Shown here one piece after another: positions 21,948 to 36,423 of a stretch of 64,000 nt of DNA. Origin of the DNA: Hyaloscypha bicolor E (lineage: Eukaryota; Ascomycota; Leotiomycetes; Helotiales; Hyaloscyphaceae); contig NW_020194554.1 of NCBI RefSeq assembly GCF_002865645.1, forward strand, positions 1,054,001-1,118,000, read 5' to 3'. A program made the translations under genes and the position numbers. The notes under the pieces were generated by a model that was not told where the DNA came from, did no database searches, and saw only the letters and a list, made by a program, of their open reading frames with translations. Position 1 is the first letter of the stretch; every line of letters starts with the position of its first letter.

Positions 21948-24900
21948 ATGGCGGATCTCGACACTGCTGCCGTTCAAGTTGCGAGGCAACTGGTCGAGAC
22001 TACCCCAGACGACCATCCTAACCGGGCGGCGCGCATACGCAGCCTTGCACTCCAGCTCGGTGAAAGATTTGGAAAAACAGCAGTTCGTGCTGATATCGAC
22101 GAAGCTGTTTATTTGTCTCGAGAGTCGATAGATCGGATAGTGGACAAACATGATCGAGCCAAACATCTTGATACTCTCGGGACCCATCTTTCGCAGAGAT
22201 ATCTCCAGACAGGAGACGCGAGCGACCTCGAAGAAGCGATCCAGGTTTCTGAACAAGCAATCGAAGCTTGTACAAACGCCACAGATCAAGCTATGTGCAG
22301 CAACAATCTTGGCATTCGGCTTGGTGATCGATACGCGAGATTGGGAACTGAACTGGACCTTGAGGAAGCTATCTGTTTAGCTAGGCGAGCGGTCGATGCT
22401 ACCCCAAATGGTCCAAATCGAGCTAGATACCAGGCTAACCTTGGAAATCGTCTGGGTGACATATATACGAGCAGGTGCTTTGGGCGACCTTGAGGAAGCA
22501 ATCCAAGTAATGAGGCAAGCCGCCACTCATGGTGCCAACGACAACACGGAAAAAGCCATGTATCTCACAAGCCTTGGGAATAAGCTTGCCGATAGATTCG
22601 AAAGGACTGGTCATATCGAAGACCTCGATGAGGCTATCCAAGTATCACGGCAAGCGGTCAAAATTACACCAAGCGGCCCAGCTCGTGCAACATATCTCAG
22701 CAATCTCGCAAACCAACTTGACGATAGATATCTGAGAAAGGGCACAGTCGATGACCTCAAAGAAGCGATTACGATAGCTAATCAGGCCGTTTCTTGTGCC
22801 ACTGCTGGCCCAAGTCGTGCTATGTATTTGAACAATCTTGGAAGCCTGCTCAGAAATAGTTATGTAGCAACTGGAGACATTGCAGATCTCGAAGAGGCTA
22901 TTCAGATGACAAAGCAAGCCATCTAAATCACGCAGAATGATCAGGACCGGGCCATGTACCTAAGCAACTTGGCACTTCAGCTTCAAAACAGATATTCGCG
23001 TGTAGGGGATATGGGCGACCTTGATGAAGCTATCCGATTCGCATGGCAAGCAGTTGACCTGACGCCGAACAATCATCCAGATAGAGTCAAGTATTTGGAT
23101 AACCTTGGAAGCAGACTCGGCGACAGATATATCAGGACAGAAGCCATTTCTGAGCTTGAAGAATCTATTCAGATTGCACGAAGGGTGGTCAAGTCGACTC
23201 CAAAGGACCACCCGGATTTACCTAGGTATCTTGGTACACTCTCAGCCCGGCTTGACGACAAACACATAAGGACAGGAGCTACGCTTGATCTCGAAGAGGC
23301 TATTCAATTATCAAAGCAAATAATCGGTGCAACTTCAGATGACCATCCTAATCGGACGATGTATTTGAGTAATCTTGGAAACCAGCTGAATAATAAATAT
23401 TCGAGGACTAAAAGCATGTCGGATCTTGACGAGGCTATCAGGGTCACTAGGCAAGCTGTTGATTCAATACCAAAGGATCGCATAGAACGGGCGGCAGTCT
23501 TACGAAACCTTAGTGTTCAACTCGGAGATAGGTTCGAAAGTACAAGCTCTCTAAACGATATCGAGGAAGCCATCCAAGTGGCAAGAGAAGCCGTGTATGC
23601 CACACCTCTTGCCCACCCAGACCGTGCTTCTTGCATGGTCTCTCTTGGATATAGGCTAGAAGATAGAGATAACACCGAAGATAGAAACGACGTCGATGAA
23701 GCTATTGTATTGTATCAGGGGGCCTTACAGCTCTCCAGTTCAACTCTTATAACCCGCATAGAAGCCGGCCAGGCTCTTCTTCATTGTTCCTCGGACTGGG
23801 AGCAATGCTATGAGGCTGCAAAATTAGCAGTGAGCTTGATCCGTGGGCTCACGTTACGATCGCTCGAGAACTCGGACAGACGGCATCTACTCCGCCAGGT
23901 AGTTGGCCTAGCCTCTGATGCGGCAGCCGTAGCCCTGCGGGCGGATAAGGGGCCGTTGGCTGCACTAGACCTCCTTGAACAAGGCCGTGGTGTGCTCTGG
24001 GCCTCAGTTGAAGAGATACGGGCCGATATACTTCCGCTACAGGAAAGGAACCCCGAGTTGGCAAGGGCTTTTATCCGTCTCCGTGAGGAACTAGAGACAC
24101 CACCTTCTGTCGATACAAATGCCCTAGACGGACCCGACAAGGCGTCTTGGCTGGCCAAAGCAAATCGGCGTTACGATGCGGGGAAAGAATTTGACAAGCT
24201 AGTTGACGAAATACGCAAGTTAGCCGGATTCGAGGGTTTCTTGGGCCTGGCCAAAGAAACTGACATCAAGGCTGCTGCGAGCCATGGTCCAATCGCCGTC
24301 ATTAATATCAGCGAGTATGGTTGCGATGCCATACTCATCGAGCAAGATCAACTCAAGGTTGTCGAGCTGAGCAGTCTCTCCGAAGAACAAGTCGCTGAAA
24401 GAGCAAATAACGGGGACCTTGGACACTTGGGGGTGCTCGAATGGCTCTGGGAGACCATTACAGAGCCGATTCTGGAGGCGCTTGGTTTTGATAAGCCCCC
24501 TGATGACGCCGCCGACTGGCCCCATATATGGTGGATTCCAACAGGCTCTCTAACCAGGTTTCCTCTCCACGCGGCAGGATACCACCGCAGGCAATCTTCC
24601 GAGGCGGTCCTTGACAGAGCCATGTCATCTTATAGTACTTCCATCAAGGCCATCATAGATGCACGCCGACGCAACAATACACCCACCGCGGCTCGAGCGC
24701 TTTTTGTGGCCATGGAGAATACGCCAGAGAGCACCCCGCTCCGGTTTGCGAACGAAGAAGTTGCGACTGTGAAAACCATCTGCAGGTCGATTCCACTCGA
24801 TGCTGTCGAGCCAGGACGGCGTAGAGAAGATGTCACGTCGTATTTGCGAGACTGTAGGGTATTCCACTTCGCTGGCCACGGATACACGGACACAGAAGAC

Positions 24901-25410
24901 CCAGCAAAGAGTCACTTTCGCCTGGAGGACTGGAAGGACAACCCACTCACGGTGGCCGATCTACTAGAGATGAATCTTCGCGAGCATTCGCCTTTTTTGG
25001 CTTATCTTTCAGCATGTGGTACTGGCCAGGTCAAAGACGAGAGATATATCGACGAGAGTGTTCATTTAATAAACGCCTGTCAGCTAGCGGGTTTTCGGCA
25101 TGTTATAGGAACCCTTTGGGAGGTCAGCGATACAATATGCATAGACATGGCGAGAATCACGTACGAAGTCATTAGAGATGGAGGTATGACTGACGAGTCG
25201 GTGTGTCGAGGCCTTCACATGGCAAGTCGGGCACTCCGAGACACTTGGCGAAGCGGCTCATTTCTCGGAAACAAAGATGCAAGCGGCGCCAATATTGGTA
25301 CCCAAACACATCGGAGGCCCAAAAGGCTACCGAGAGATGCATCTCTGTTAATACAGCGCGATAAGGTAGCACCTTTACACTGGGTTCCGTATGTTCATTT
25401 TGGTGCATGA
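21948..25410 (+). pseudogene. TPR-CHAT caspase-like protein, disrupted
   Basis: Would encode about 1150 aa: roughly 14 TPR-type repeats of about 44-46 aa (each with a D(L/I)(D/E)EAI helix) followed by a CHAT caspase-fold protease domain. CHAT residues are present: His in FHFAGHG (codon 24877-24879) and Cys in LSACGTG (codon 25015-25017), plus VIGTLWEVSD and a closing HWVPYVHFG. CHAT proteins with TPR arrays are cytosolic proteases or signalling ATPase partners, in several lineages linked to regulated cell death or defence; the role here is inference. Two lesions interrupt it. One is a frameshift near 22460 (net +1, within a TA-rich run). The other is an in-frame TAA at 22924-22926 between repeats 8 and 9. 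The rest is open and well conserved, so the break is recent or an assembly error. The ATG at 21948 gives the repeat start MADLDTA; an upstream exon is possible. Confidence 0.85.
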
Positions 25411-25439
25411 TTTAGCTTGATTCTACTCCTTAATATCAA

Positions 25440-26110
25440 GTGGCGTAATGTCGGTATTATTATTATTATAGCGGTATTTAACTATATCATATATGTTTTT
25501 GCCGGCGTTTCCGCCTTTTAAGTTTATTATAAAAGCTTTATTAATTATATTTATAATTTAAATTATAATTATTTAGATAAGGAAAAGTAAATAGTATATA
25601 AATTCACTAAAAATATTTATAATATATAAATACTAACTTATTTAAAAAGAATCTATTTAGTTATTAATAACTTGCTACTAGATTTTAAGGTTTTATAATA
25701 ATCTAAGGTAAGGAAATCTGGACTTTTATAAGATTTAGAAAGTTATTATTTCTTTAATTAAATAAGTTATAATATTATATTTTTAAAATAAAGCTAATAA
25801 TTAATTAAATTATATTAGCTTATAAAATATTATTTTTAATACTTTTTTATTTTAGAGAATTAAAAAAAGAAATTTAAAAAATATTAATAAATAGAAAATA
25901 AATAATAATATTATTATTATTATTAGAACTAGAATTCTTATAAAATAATATATTATTTTTAAATATATTAATAATTCCTATAAATAATAATAATACTAGA
26001 TATATTATTATTATAGGCTTTATTTAAACTTTATAATACTATTTCAGGCCTTTATTTTAGTTTAAATATTATATGTTGTAAACTGGGTAGTAATTTATAC
26101 TCGGTTGTGT
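25440..26110. other. AT-rich degraded block
   Basis: About 670 bp of nearly pure A/T sequence with ATT-type microsatellites (about 25453-25469 and 25905-25923). Its composition matches the RIP-degraded transposon blocks elsewhere in the window. No domain or terminal repeat can be recognised. Confidence 0.6.
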
Positions 26111-27812
26111 GATATTTACTAGTGTATGTGTTGTTATTAATTATTAGTGAATAAGTTGTCTAGTATTCTGTGAGACGGTTAGCGGGGCGCAGGTTCCGGG
26201 GGGTCCAGCTCGCTTGGGCTTAGCGAGGCCGTGTTCGGCATCGCGCGCGCCCGTTCGGGCTAGGCGCCGCTCGTTCAGGCAAGGCGCCCTCGCTTCGAGC
26301 AGGCGCTGCTTTTCGACATCGTCTATAAGATCCCCTCTCTCCCTTCTTTCCCTCGCTCGCAACTTCCTCACTTGCTACTCCCACCCGCAACTGGTCTTCC
26401 CTCTTTCCTGCCTTCCCTGCGCAGCGCTTGGTCTGCCTCGCCTTGGTCTCGGCCCTACCTCCCAACCAACAACTGTGCGCAGCGAATCCTCTTCGAGCAT
26501 GATGGCCGTCCCACTTTATCCAACTGCGACCGCCCAAAGTCGAGCACTGGCTGAGCAGATTGGTAATCCTGTGTCGCGCGCAGGAGTCGACGTCTCGAAC
26601 CCTCTCAGTCTATAATCTTCGAATCTTCCACCCGAATTCCTCTTCTCGCGACACCTTTCGACCTGCTGCGCGTCTTTTCGCTGCACTCTTTCTGATCCTC
26701 GATCCATCTAATTCCTCGTTACCTCTCCTACAACGGGTCTCACTCATGGATGTGTGGGGCTCGATGGCAGGGTCCCTAGCTGCGGCAGCATCGCAAGAGC
26801 AGCCGTACAGTCCTGGTCTCGGGGTCACCTCCTCATGCAAGCCCCAACCTGATCTGGTCCATTGATCCAAAGACATGCCCAATAGCAGAAAGGCCTCACT
26901 ACAAGCTGAAAAGGATGCATGACCGAAATGCGAGCATAAGCCCAGCTTCAGCTTTCAGCTCTCAGCTCTCTCCTTACCGTGATAGTGGAGGCTTGCCCTT
27001 GGCATTCTCTTCATGCGATACGGCCTGGCCAATGGAAGAAATGCCCCACGACGACGTGGCCAGCTTCTGCCTGGCTGCGCCATGGCATTACGCATTAGGG
27101 AAAGGATCTCGGTGAGCTCCCTTGGCCTGGTGAGACGACGACATGCAACATTGCCTTGATCTAGGCTAATCTCTGACGAGAAGGACCAATTGCTGCCAAA
27201 CGTGGCTATGGCAGATGATAATCTGCATAACGACGGCAATATCGAAGCTTGGCTAAGCACCGTGGACTGACTACGAAACGCTGGCGTTGGGAGAATGGGT
27301 CACAAACAAGTAGAATAATGTGGAAGATTGCGTGGAGGCAGATCATACGACCTTGGGAGGAGCTCGTTGCACATTAGAAAATTGGATCTGGTGACTAAAG
27401 GATGTTTCGAGGATCCGCTGCGGAGTTTCGATTCTGCAAGAGGAAGGTGGTTCAGCCCAGCTATGTTGGATTGGCCACAAGCTCTACGGGAGGAGTGTGG
27501 TGGATTGGATTTCGAGTAGGATTGGATGATCACAGGCCTATTTCTCGATCTTCGGTCAAGCCAAGGGATGCTGGGGATTGCATGATGAATGAGTCCTGGC
27601 AAGAGCCTGGAGGGGCTGAGATTCATATACAGGATCAGGTTGATTTAAGGACAGCAACGGCAGTTGCGAGCGGCAAACCGATGTGTCGACGAGACCAGCT
27701 TAATTGCAACTGGCAGATACTCAGACATCGGCACTTAAGCCACTGAATTCCCCTCGCTAGATATTCTACACATGCTCAAACTGGTTCTCTCCTCGGTTTA
27801 CTTCCTTTTGAA
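26111..27812. other. No gene recognised
   Basis: GC content jumps sharply near 26160. Several open frames of 60-133 codons overlap on both strands (for example 26214-26615 plus and 26220-26537 minus). They look like products of GC-rich, pyrimidine-biased sequence, with no domain, splice structure or clear start. I do not call a gene. Confidence 0.45.
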
Positions 27813-30523
27813 ATGGCTACTTCTGAGGGTTTGCAATTTGTTCAATTCACGTTTCCCCCATCACAACCGCAATTTTGCAAAAGCAGTCCTCCCTGGTCTT
27901 CTAAACCCAGCGGTTTAATCTCTTCACTCAACGCCAGCGACATCCAGAGAATACAAAAACAACCTACGGCTACCTTTTCCAGTTCTAAGTATCAAATTGA
28001 GGAAGAGAGAAATACGGCAGCGAGAGTTGAAGGTATGTAAACAAGCTACACCCGAGGGGCGAATTCGCTCTAGAAACTCCTGCTGACAATGACGTTGAAG
28101 CAGACACCCATCCTCTACCTCTCGAAAAGCAGTCTCGAGCAAATCTGCGCCCAAAGATCTCAACTAAGGCCTCAAACGCAGGATCTACACTTCAGCGCCT
28201 AGAACAGCCAGCTGTCCACTGGGCTGGACTGCAAGTCAATCGAACACAATCAGGGTTGGGTGAACCTCAAGATGGTAGTCGAAGTGGGTACACCGATTGT
28301 CCTTCATACTCAGAAGCGGGCTGCTAATTATATGGAGATCAATCAGTGATTCTCGATAATAGCCACAACCCAGTTGAAGGAAGTGCTGGGAATGAAGCCA
28401 GTAACGCTTCCAGTGATTGCGATACTGGGCATATTGAACGGGTCGCAAGTCTGCACGACACTTCCACACCCTCAGAACTCGCCTCTGAGCCGCACGGCGT
28501 GCCCTCTATTCCCGCACAAGCCCAACCCAACACTCTCCCCCAATCATTTAAGCCACTGGAAGACCAGATCAACCAGCAAGATGTCAACATCACTCAGCGC
28601 ACGTCAGTGGATTCTGCGCTTCCCTCCATTGCCAAGGCTTCTGACAGCGGCGATGATGGATGGAACGATGCGAACACTGCTGAACTAGAGAAGGAACTGG
28701 AGTTGGCTTTGGCAGAGCAACAAGCAGAGTCATTATCGGCCGGCACGTCTACCATCCCAAGTCCTCACTCGCTCGAGGCACTACAAGACGAGATCCAGAG
28801 TCGAGAACGCGAAACCATCGATAGTATATTGGATAAGCTGCGAGATGTTACTCGACGTGGTGGTCCGGCTCACGACCTTGAGTGTCGGGAGCCGCAGGAG
28901 ACTCAAGTGGTGGAAGGAGGGGCCGTAGCGATGCAGCAGCAGGAAGAGCTTGCGCAGCCGCCTGTGGGTGATGTGCAGGACTTGGTCGAGGTCGAGAACG
29001 CAAACGACCATGAAGACAAGGAGGCCACCGAAGCTCTGCCAGCTGCGCAACCCAAGATCGACGAGCAGCGTTATCGTCTGCGTGGGGTAAGAACTCGGCA
29101 GCTTGCTGGACATCACACGAAAACAACCCAGTATCGAGTTGTGTGGGGGGAACACTCTCATAGATCGGATTCTTGGTTCAATGAAGACGAAGTACGAATG
29201 TCAATGGCTTGCGAACCATACTCTCACGATTCGGCTCTACAGATAAACATCTGCCGAGTTCGCAAGATGCACTCTAGCCTACACAAAGGCAGAAATGTTT
29301 TCGAGTACATAGTTGATGCACTTGGTGTTAATAACCCCTGGATCGCTGAAGATCAATTAAGAATCTCACTCAGCCCTGTATTAGTTGCTAAGCTCAAAGG
29401 TAATCAAATACTCCCGAATTTTTTTTGGGGTATTTTTTTAAGTTTTTAAGTTTTTGAGTTTTTGAGTTTTTGAGTTTTTGAGTTTTTGAGTTTTTGAGTT
29501 TTTGAGTTTTTGAAATCTTGAGGAACAAGTTACTAACGGAACATATCTCGAATAGCATCTTCTCTTTATCCCTTGAGCCAAGCACAGCGTGAGGTCCTCG
29601 TCAAACATTCAACAACTCCAATTAGTGACGAGTGGCACAATACATCACAAGCCTCTCGAAGCTCCTCTGCCCAAACCGACTCGGCACTAGGGCGAGGGGT
29701 CGAGCCTACGACGCGGAAGCGAGGACGCCGAGACATATGTACAGAGATTAGCAGCGACACCTACTATTCCGCGAACACCGATAATAGCCACAATGCCTAC
29801 GATACTGACAATGAGGACCCACGACCTACAAAGCGTCGAAAGCCACGCTCAGCACCTATCGTAACTTCGCCTATCCACCTCCGACAGTCTCCTCAGCCAC
29901 TAACCACGGGAGTTGGAATTGACGAGACGCATTCTCAAGATGATGACGGATGTTTGTCGACCTCCATTGAAGAGCAGCAGCACTATGTTTCACAAATTTC
30001 TCGGGGTTCGTCTGCTGCAGCAGAGGCAGTACCGGCTGCTGCATACCAAGAGTGGCCGTTACATGGCTTCCTCAAGCGTACTATGATTGGGAATGTCACG
30101 AGTTTCAATCTTGAGTTTCATCTGGTCAATGTCGAAGAAGTCTTGGACCTTTCGAGCCCATTTCAAGCGTTGGGACGTAACTTGGGTATCGGATTGTCAG
30201 CACCGTCCAAAAGCGTTCCTCACACTCTTATCGCATCTTCCAAGCAGTACAATATCACGTCGGGGCTGTCCAAAAAACGCGCACAGTCACAAGAAGCTCT
30301 AGTCTCTGACTGGGCTATCTCAACACGGCGGGGAAATGAATTAAACAAGAGCCAAGAAAGTTTATTGGCTAAAATGATTCAAGAGAACAAAACTTGGTCA
30401 GAGATAAGACAACATTTCCCGGATCACCCATTGCAGTTGCTAAAAGATAATTTCTTTAAGAACCAAGGGGGAAAGCCTCGGAAACGGGGTCGAAAGCCTG
30501 GTGTGAAGGTTGGTGGCGCGTGA
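27813..30523 (+). CDS. Chromo-like, SANT-like and AT-hook nuclear protein
   Basis: Predicted 798-aa protein in four exons: 27813-28032, 28104-28259 (or to 28274), 28347-29399 and 29556-30523. Donors are GTATGT, GTGAAC (or GTAGTC) and GTAATC; the last intron has TTACTAAC as branch site. Frames join in every case. Residues about 365-410 (RYRLRGVR...YRVVWGEH...DSWFNEDEV) and about 425-470 (RVRKMHS...FEYIVDALGVNNPWIAEDQL) both resemble chromo-type barrels. The final exon has a basic patch (PTKRRKPR), a conserved-looking HGFLKRTMIGN block, a SANT/trihelix-like helix set (KSQESLLAKMIQENKTWSEI) and an AT-hook-like RKRGRKPG. A chromatin or DNA-binding role is inferred. The last intron holds a nine-unit minisatellite. 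A diverged copy of part of exon 4 lies about 1 kb downstream. Confidence 0.75.
29442..29513 (+). repeat. 8-bp minisatellite, nine units, inside an intron
   Basis: GTTTTTGA repeated nine times without interruption; the first unit is GTTTTTAA. It lies in the third intron (29400-29555) of the chromo/SANT-like gene, between the donor and the branch site. Copy number is likely to vary. Confidence 0.95.
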
Positions 30524-30791
30524 GCCCAAGCTCCTCGGGGTTATTAATGCATAGATTGGATCAAGAGGATATGCTGCGAGAGCCTATCTGGAATTCAATT
30601 GCATTTCTTTGGTCGAAGATACTCAAGATAAGGGAGGATGGTTGCTCAGGGAAAGAGATCTATGTTGTCCTTCCCACTAGACTCAAGGGATAATCTATGT
30701 ACGCTACTCTATGAAGCTTAAGAAGTAGCTGTGGCTAGAGTGGTGCGCCAATCCTTGGGCTCAAGAATACAGAATTCGCACTTGTGCTCCA

Positions 30792-31108
30792 TTACACGCT
30801 TACATACAGCTTGACATACTCCATTACACCCTTTGGATACTCTGTTACAATATCCTCTTCCGTCCACCCGTTTCTTTGAAAGAAGCCTTTCCATTTATGG
30901 ACGTCTTCGTCGGTTGCGATAGGAAGTAGAGGACCAATAGTCAGGGACTTTGATTCTCGTTGCACTCCAACGTATGCTAAACCTGTCAGTAAATTCCTCT
31001 TAGTACAACGTATAACGTACGACGAGCACTCATAAGCTTCCAACCTAATTCCTTCTCCGCTTCATCTATCGTTTTGCTAAGTTTAGCTTTTAGATCGATT
31101 GGTGACAT
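30792..31108 (-). CDS. Small 90-aa protein, unknown function
   Basis: Two exons, 31108-31021 and 30976-30792, joined across a 44-bp intron that starts GTACGT, has TACTGAC as branch site and ends TTTAG. The product of 90 aa begins MSPIDLKAKLSKTIDEAEKE, forms a probable amphipathic helix, and ends with EYPKGVMEYVKLYV. No signal peptide or known domain is recognised. The exact frame joining and good splice signals favour a real gene over a chance frame. I cannot assign a function. Confidence 0.55.
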
Positions 31109-31731
31109 TGCGGATGATATCGATGAGAATAATCAGTTTTAAGTCTCTAGCTTGAAATTTAAAGAGAAAGGCCAAGGATTCAGCGTCTTTTTTGGTGTTT
31201 GGTATATGACTTTGCGAGGGAAATCCGTGAACTTAAGTCAGTAAGGACCTTCTTATACTCGACCGCACACCGCGAAGCTTGCTATTTAGTATTTTTTCTC
31301 TCTCAATAATGGCATATCATGTAGCGGCCGTTTAAATACGTGCATAGCCACAAGAGGCTCTAGTCTCTAATTGGGCTATCTTAACCCGGAGGCAAGGAAA
31401 TGAATTGATTAAGAGCCAAGAAAGTTTATTGGCTAAAATGATTCAACACAATGAGACTATTCAATTCTTTCCATCTAAAAATTTCTTCCATTTTTCCTCT
31501 TCTTCGACAAAGCGGGTTTGATTCTGCTGGTAAAGAGTATCCAAAATTTTCGAATACTCGTCAGCTGGCTTGACATCTCCCTCGTCTGGCTTGATACCTC
31601 CGTCTAGCTCAGCATCTGGTGGAATCCCCTCAAGCCAAGCTTAATACAGCTTAATCGCCACTTAGATGACGAATCGATTCACTTTTTTCGCCAGACCATG
31701 AGCTTCCTTCTAGAGGTAGTGCCTTGGCAGT
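31109..31731. other. Intergenic with a duplicated gene scrap
   Basis: No intact gene. The stretch carries the duplicated fragment at 31350-31459 (listed separately), a Lys/Glu-rich region without an open frame, and the 3' flank of the GH12 relic. Confidence 0.5.
31350..31459 (+). pseudogene. Diverged partial copy of the chromo/SANT-like gene
   Basis: About 110 bp match 30286-30391 in the final exon of the upstream gene, at roughly 87-90% identity with one 3-bp indel. The copy still translates as QEALVSNWAILTRR and KSQESLLAKMIQ, the start of the SANT-like segment. It has no start, no flanking exons and no terminal repeats, so it is a dead partial duplication in direct orientation. Confidence 0.8.
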
Positions 31732-34345
<2,614 letters not shown>

Positions 34346-34354
34346 CTCCTGAGC

Positions 34355-34517
34355 GGGTTCCAATACGTTAACACTACAGTGTCAATGCAGAGCTGACTAA
34401 GCGCGATTTTCCACCCCCCACCACCGAAATGCAACGCGTGCCGCGTCTGCATCAACCTGCACTGTAATTTTGCCTGCAATTAATATACGCCTGGCACAGC
34501 TGCATTGCAAAAATGGA
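34355..34517 (+). repeat. Left terminal inverted repeat (163 bp)
   Basis: Begins GGGTTCCAATACG directly after the target duplication and ends GCAAAAATGGA. It matches the complement of 43999-44161 at 153 of 163 positions. It contains a C-rich run and a palindrome-like ACACTACAGTGT close to the tip. Confidence 0.95.
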
Positions 34518-36252
34518 TTCTATAGTATATATCGCTCAGTGTCTCTCGCATACTCCTCCTCAATTCTAGCCTATATTTCCCTATACCTATTCTCAGTATG
34601 CCTTTGACTATTAGTATCAAACTCTACTTATAAGCTATTATACTTCTCCTCTCTTCTTTCCTTATTATTTAGCTATACTATAATCTCCTCAGGGATCTAA
34701 TTAGCCTTATTTGCTATAATATTGCTCTTGAGGTCACGTTATTTCTTAGGCATATAAAATACTTACTTTTTCAAGACTTTTAGCTATAATATTTTCCATT
34801 TCTGGGCCTTACAGTATTCTGCTGGTTATATAGTAGAATGCCGGGCTAGCTAGGCTGTCTTTTCAGTTAGGTAAGTCTGTATTAGGACCTCTAGCCTGTC
34901 CGGTAAGAGCTATTTAGGTATAGTAGATATAGCAGATACTATAGGTATTATAGGTTCTATAAGTACAGCCTATATAGTAGATACTATAAGTACTATAGGT
35001 ACTAGTAATTGAATTACTATAATATTCAAATTAAAGAGAATTTGGCTTTATATAATAATTAATACCTATAGCTTTAATAGGTAGTAATAGCTATTTATTA
35101 TATAACTTTACTTATAATATACTAAATATATAAATAATTACTTTATTTATTCTTCTTCTCTTAAGAGAATATAGCTTATATAGGCTATTTATAAGTTTTC
35201 TATATATTATTTATAAGCTTATAATAGATCTAAAAATAGTTATATAATATTTTTATAATTCTAGTACTAGTATTTATAAAAGTTTACTAGAGTAAATCTA
35301 TTAGTATTCTTCTTTATATTATATATATATATATATAAAGTAATTCTATTACTTATATAAAGCTGCCTATATAGAGCTATAATAATAAAGAAATAAACTC
35401 AAGATATTATTATATAAATTATAATATATATTATATAATAACTCTAAAATAGCTCTAATATAACTTTTTATTTATATTAAAAGATATTTAGTCTTATTAT
35501 AGACTTATATAAGTTAATATAGCTGTAATTTAATTAATTATAGTTATTTTAATAAATAGCTATAATAAGTAAAAGTCTTTTTTAATCTTTTTATTTTCTA
35601 AATAATATTTAATATAAGTATAAATACTTTTAGTATATAATATAACTTATATATTAAAGTATAAGTATAAATACTTTTAGTATATAATATAACTTATATA
35701 TTAAAGTATAAGTATTAACTTATCTAGGCTTCAACTAGATACTTTCTTTAGCTTTTCTTTAATTACTTATTTTATAAATATATTATATATTACTAAGTCT
35801 TTTAATTAGTATATTTTATTTAAAAATCAAGCTAGTTCTTATTAAATTACTTAATTATATAAGCTTAAATAACTATATATTAAATAGCTTCAAATACTAG
35901 CTAATTCTTATATTTAATTATATTTTTATAATTAGTAAAGATATACTAGTTTATATATTAAATATAAAGTAATATAGAAATATATAGAAATACTTTTTCT
36001 AATATATTCTTTTAAGCTTTATTACTATTTATAATTATAATTCTAGAATTAATTTCAAGTTTTTAAAAATACTAGAATATTTATATAAAGTCTTATTATA
36101 TTTTATTAGAAAGAAAATAAAATCTAATTAAGAATATTATTTCTAAACTTATAATACTTATAAAATTAATTAATATAAAGATTAATATAAAATAATAAAA
36201 GCTTATTAATTATATAAAGAAATAATATATTAAATTTATTAGTTTTATATAT

Positions 36253-36423
36253 TATTATAATAAGAATTACTATATTAGAACTAGTATAATTACTTTATTT
36301 AGTTAAGATCTATATACTTATTTCCTAAAGCTTTATATTTTATTTAAGCTCTTTTCTAATTAGTTTAATTAATTCTTTTATTATTTAATATAACTTTCTA
36401 TTCTATAATCTTTATATATATTA
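36253..36423 (+). repeat. 5' LTR of the Copia element
   Basis: 171 bp. It differs from the 3' LTR at 10 positions, all C/T or G/A. It is preceded by TATAT. Confidence 0.9.

Noticed and set aside
22447..22466. A tiny intron (GTGACA...AGCAG, about 19 bp) that would repair the TPR-CHAT frameshift
   Set aside because: Far shorter than any plausible fungal intron, and its removal would delete conserved residues of a repeat; a small deletion or sequencing error is simpler.
8864..25410. Functional pairing of the subtilisin with the TPR-CHAT protein as a protease-controlled cell-death module
   Set aside because: The subtilisin has all features of the vacuolar cerevisin type and lies 11 kb away beyond the BEACH gene; no gasdermin-like or other effector gene is present.
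26214..26615. 133-codon plus-strand open frame
   Set aside because: Overlaps a comparable minus-strand frame in GC-rich, low-complexity sequence; no domain, no good start context, no splice partners.
29442..29513. Regular repeats considered as a CRISPR-like array
   Set aside because: Uninterrupted 8-bp units without spacers in a fungal intron; it is a minisatellite.
34347..34354. 8-bp target duplication implying a hAT element for the large inverted-repeat unit
   Set aside because: The match extends to 9 bp (CTCCTGAGC) and, with 9 bp, both inverted repeats begin exactly at GGGTTC and have equal length; this fits Mutator-like elements better.
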